Below are positions 21,875-22,199 of a stretch of 22,199 bases of DNA, piece after piece (position 1 is the stretch's first letter; each line of letters starts with the position of its first letter). Below the pieces are notes generated by a model. It searched no databases. It was given only the letters and a program-made list of their open reading frames with translations, and was not told the DNA's origin. Both the position numbers and the translations under genes were made by a program. This DNA comes from CAZBQC01 sp964494015 (GTDB lineage Bacteria; Bacillota_I; Bacilli_A; RF39; UBA660): assembly GCA_964494015.1 (NCBI GenBank), contig CAZBQC010000011.1, positions 1-22,199 on the forward strand, read 5' to 3'.

Positions 21875-22199
21875 AGCACGATTATAAAGTCTAAATGAGT
21901 ATACTCTCATACCAACAAAAGTACCACAACTAGTACCATTTGGGTTACAACCAATGGCAAGCACAGTTGTAGAGTTATAGGCGATGGCCTTTGTCTGACT
22001 ATTAGTATATTTAACACCATTTTCATATAGCGAAACTTGAGTTAAATTATAAGAACCACTAAGAGAATATACTTTATTTATAACTGTCGCTTGATTACTA
22101 GTTGCATATTTATATCCTCCATTTATATAAGCAGAAAAATTATTAGGTCCTCTGTTGAATCCCAAACCGCCAGTTTCAGGATTACCTAGAATGGTTATT
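21812..22199 (-). CDS. C-terminal part of a LamG (concanavalin-like) surface protein
   Basis: This reading frame stays open to the window edge, so the gene begins outside. The visible 129 residues form the end of a LamG/jelly-roll lectin domain. A GLGFNRGPNNFSAYI stretch is followed by beta strands, then the hallmark C-terminal block GMRVYSFRLYNRALTDAE and a short tail ending RFGIT. Such domains bind carbohydrates or other surface ligands. In related uncultured Bacilli they often sit at the end of long prepilin-type or signal-peptide proteins, and the 686-residue pseudopilin in this window may be a cousin. Two cysteines lie in one loop (CNPNGTSC). The TTG at 22163-22165 is not a start, since homology-like sequence continues upstream. 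The 3' end overlaps ylbJ by 63 bases. Confidence 0.85.
   Translation of the reverse strand, partial: ITILGNPETGGLGFNRGPNNFSAYINGGYKYATSNQATVINKVYSLSGSYNLTQVSLYENGVKYTNSQTKAIAYNSTTVLAIGCNPNGTSCGTFVGMRVYSFRLYNRALTDAERLQNYAVDVERFGIT

Noticed and set aside
22163..22165. TTG as a start codon of the LamG protein
   Set aside because: The frame remains open with LamG-like sequence to the window edge, so the gene begins outside.
1..22199. CRISPR arrays, tRNA or rRNA genes, insertion sequences
   Set aside because: I saw no regularly spaced repeats, no cloverleaf-like sequences, no rRNA-like blocks and no transposase frames.

Overview
The window is AT-rich bacterial DNA with short intergenic gaps, strong Shine-Dalgarno sequences (AAGGAG or GGTGAT types), clear TTGACA/TATAAT-like promoters and many hairpin terminators. 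TGA acts as a stop codon (for example where the CDGSH gene meets its downstream neighbour), so this is not a TGA=Trp mollicute. Sporulation genes identify an endospore-forming, low-GC Firmicute: spoIIP, a complete pro-sigma-K gene, ylbJ, a CotY/CotZ-type coat gene, a YjcZ-like peptide and a KinB-like kinase. The oversized type IV prepilin-like protein and the LamG protein suggest an uncultured gut Bacilli lineage (Erysipelotrichia or RF39-like). That placement is inference. A run of exactly 100 N (7335-7434) shows this is a scaffolded draft assembly.

Layout. 1-1880: a minus-strand group of yqeY, then (after a terminator) spoIIP, a small membrane protein overlapping the spoIIP end, and the first codons of another gene. 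2042-2371: a plus-strand gene for a Gly/Cys-rich YjcZ-like peptide, followed by two tandem terminators. 2396-4456: a 686-residue secreted pseudopilin-like protein, divergent from peptide deformylase (4569-5117). 5133-6780: a KinB-like histidine kinase whose upstream region carries two tandem Spo0A-box-like sites, then a membrane-anchored EIIB-like domain lacking the phosphorylated Cys. 6907-7334: a CotY/CotZ-like coat gene, with a following gene lost in the gap. 7476-10328: a small unknown gene, a RodA/FtsW glycosyltransferase, and a translationally coupled CDGSH/YigZ pair. 10331-12880: mutS. 13034-13630: an unrecognised gene with its own strong promoter.

13657-18926: a five-gene minus-strand operon reading polysaccharide deacetylase, yqeG, yqeH, ABC ATPase, ABC permease. 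It has one sigma-A-type promoter and tight or overlapping junctions. 18994-20816: sigK preceded by a Lon-like PDZ protease (YlbL/SepM family). 20858-21874: ylbJ, divergent from ylbL. 21812-22199: the C-terminal end of a LamG (concanavalin-like) surface protein whose 3' end overlaps ylbJ antisense by 63 bases.

The window mixes housekeeping genes with parts of the sporulation programme: phosphorelay input (kinase), engulfment (SpoIIP), late mother-cell transcription (SigK) and coat assembly (CotY/Z-like, YjcZ-like). The clearest candidates for something undescribed are the Spo0A-box pair before the kinase, the 13-base element shared by the two coat-type genes, the Cys-less EIIB anchor protein, and the large Cys-rich pseudopilin/LamG surface proteins.
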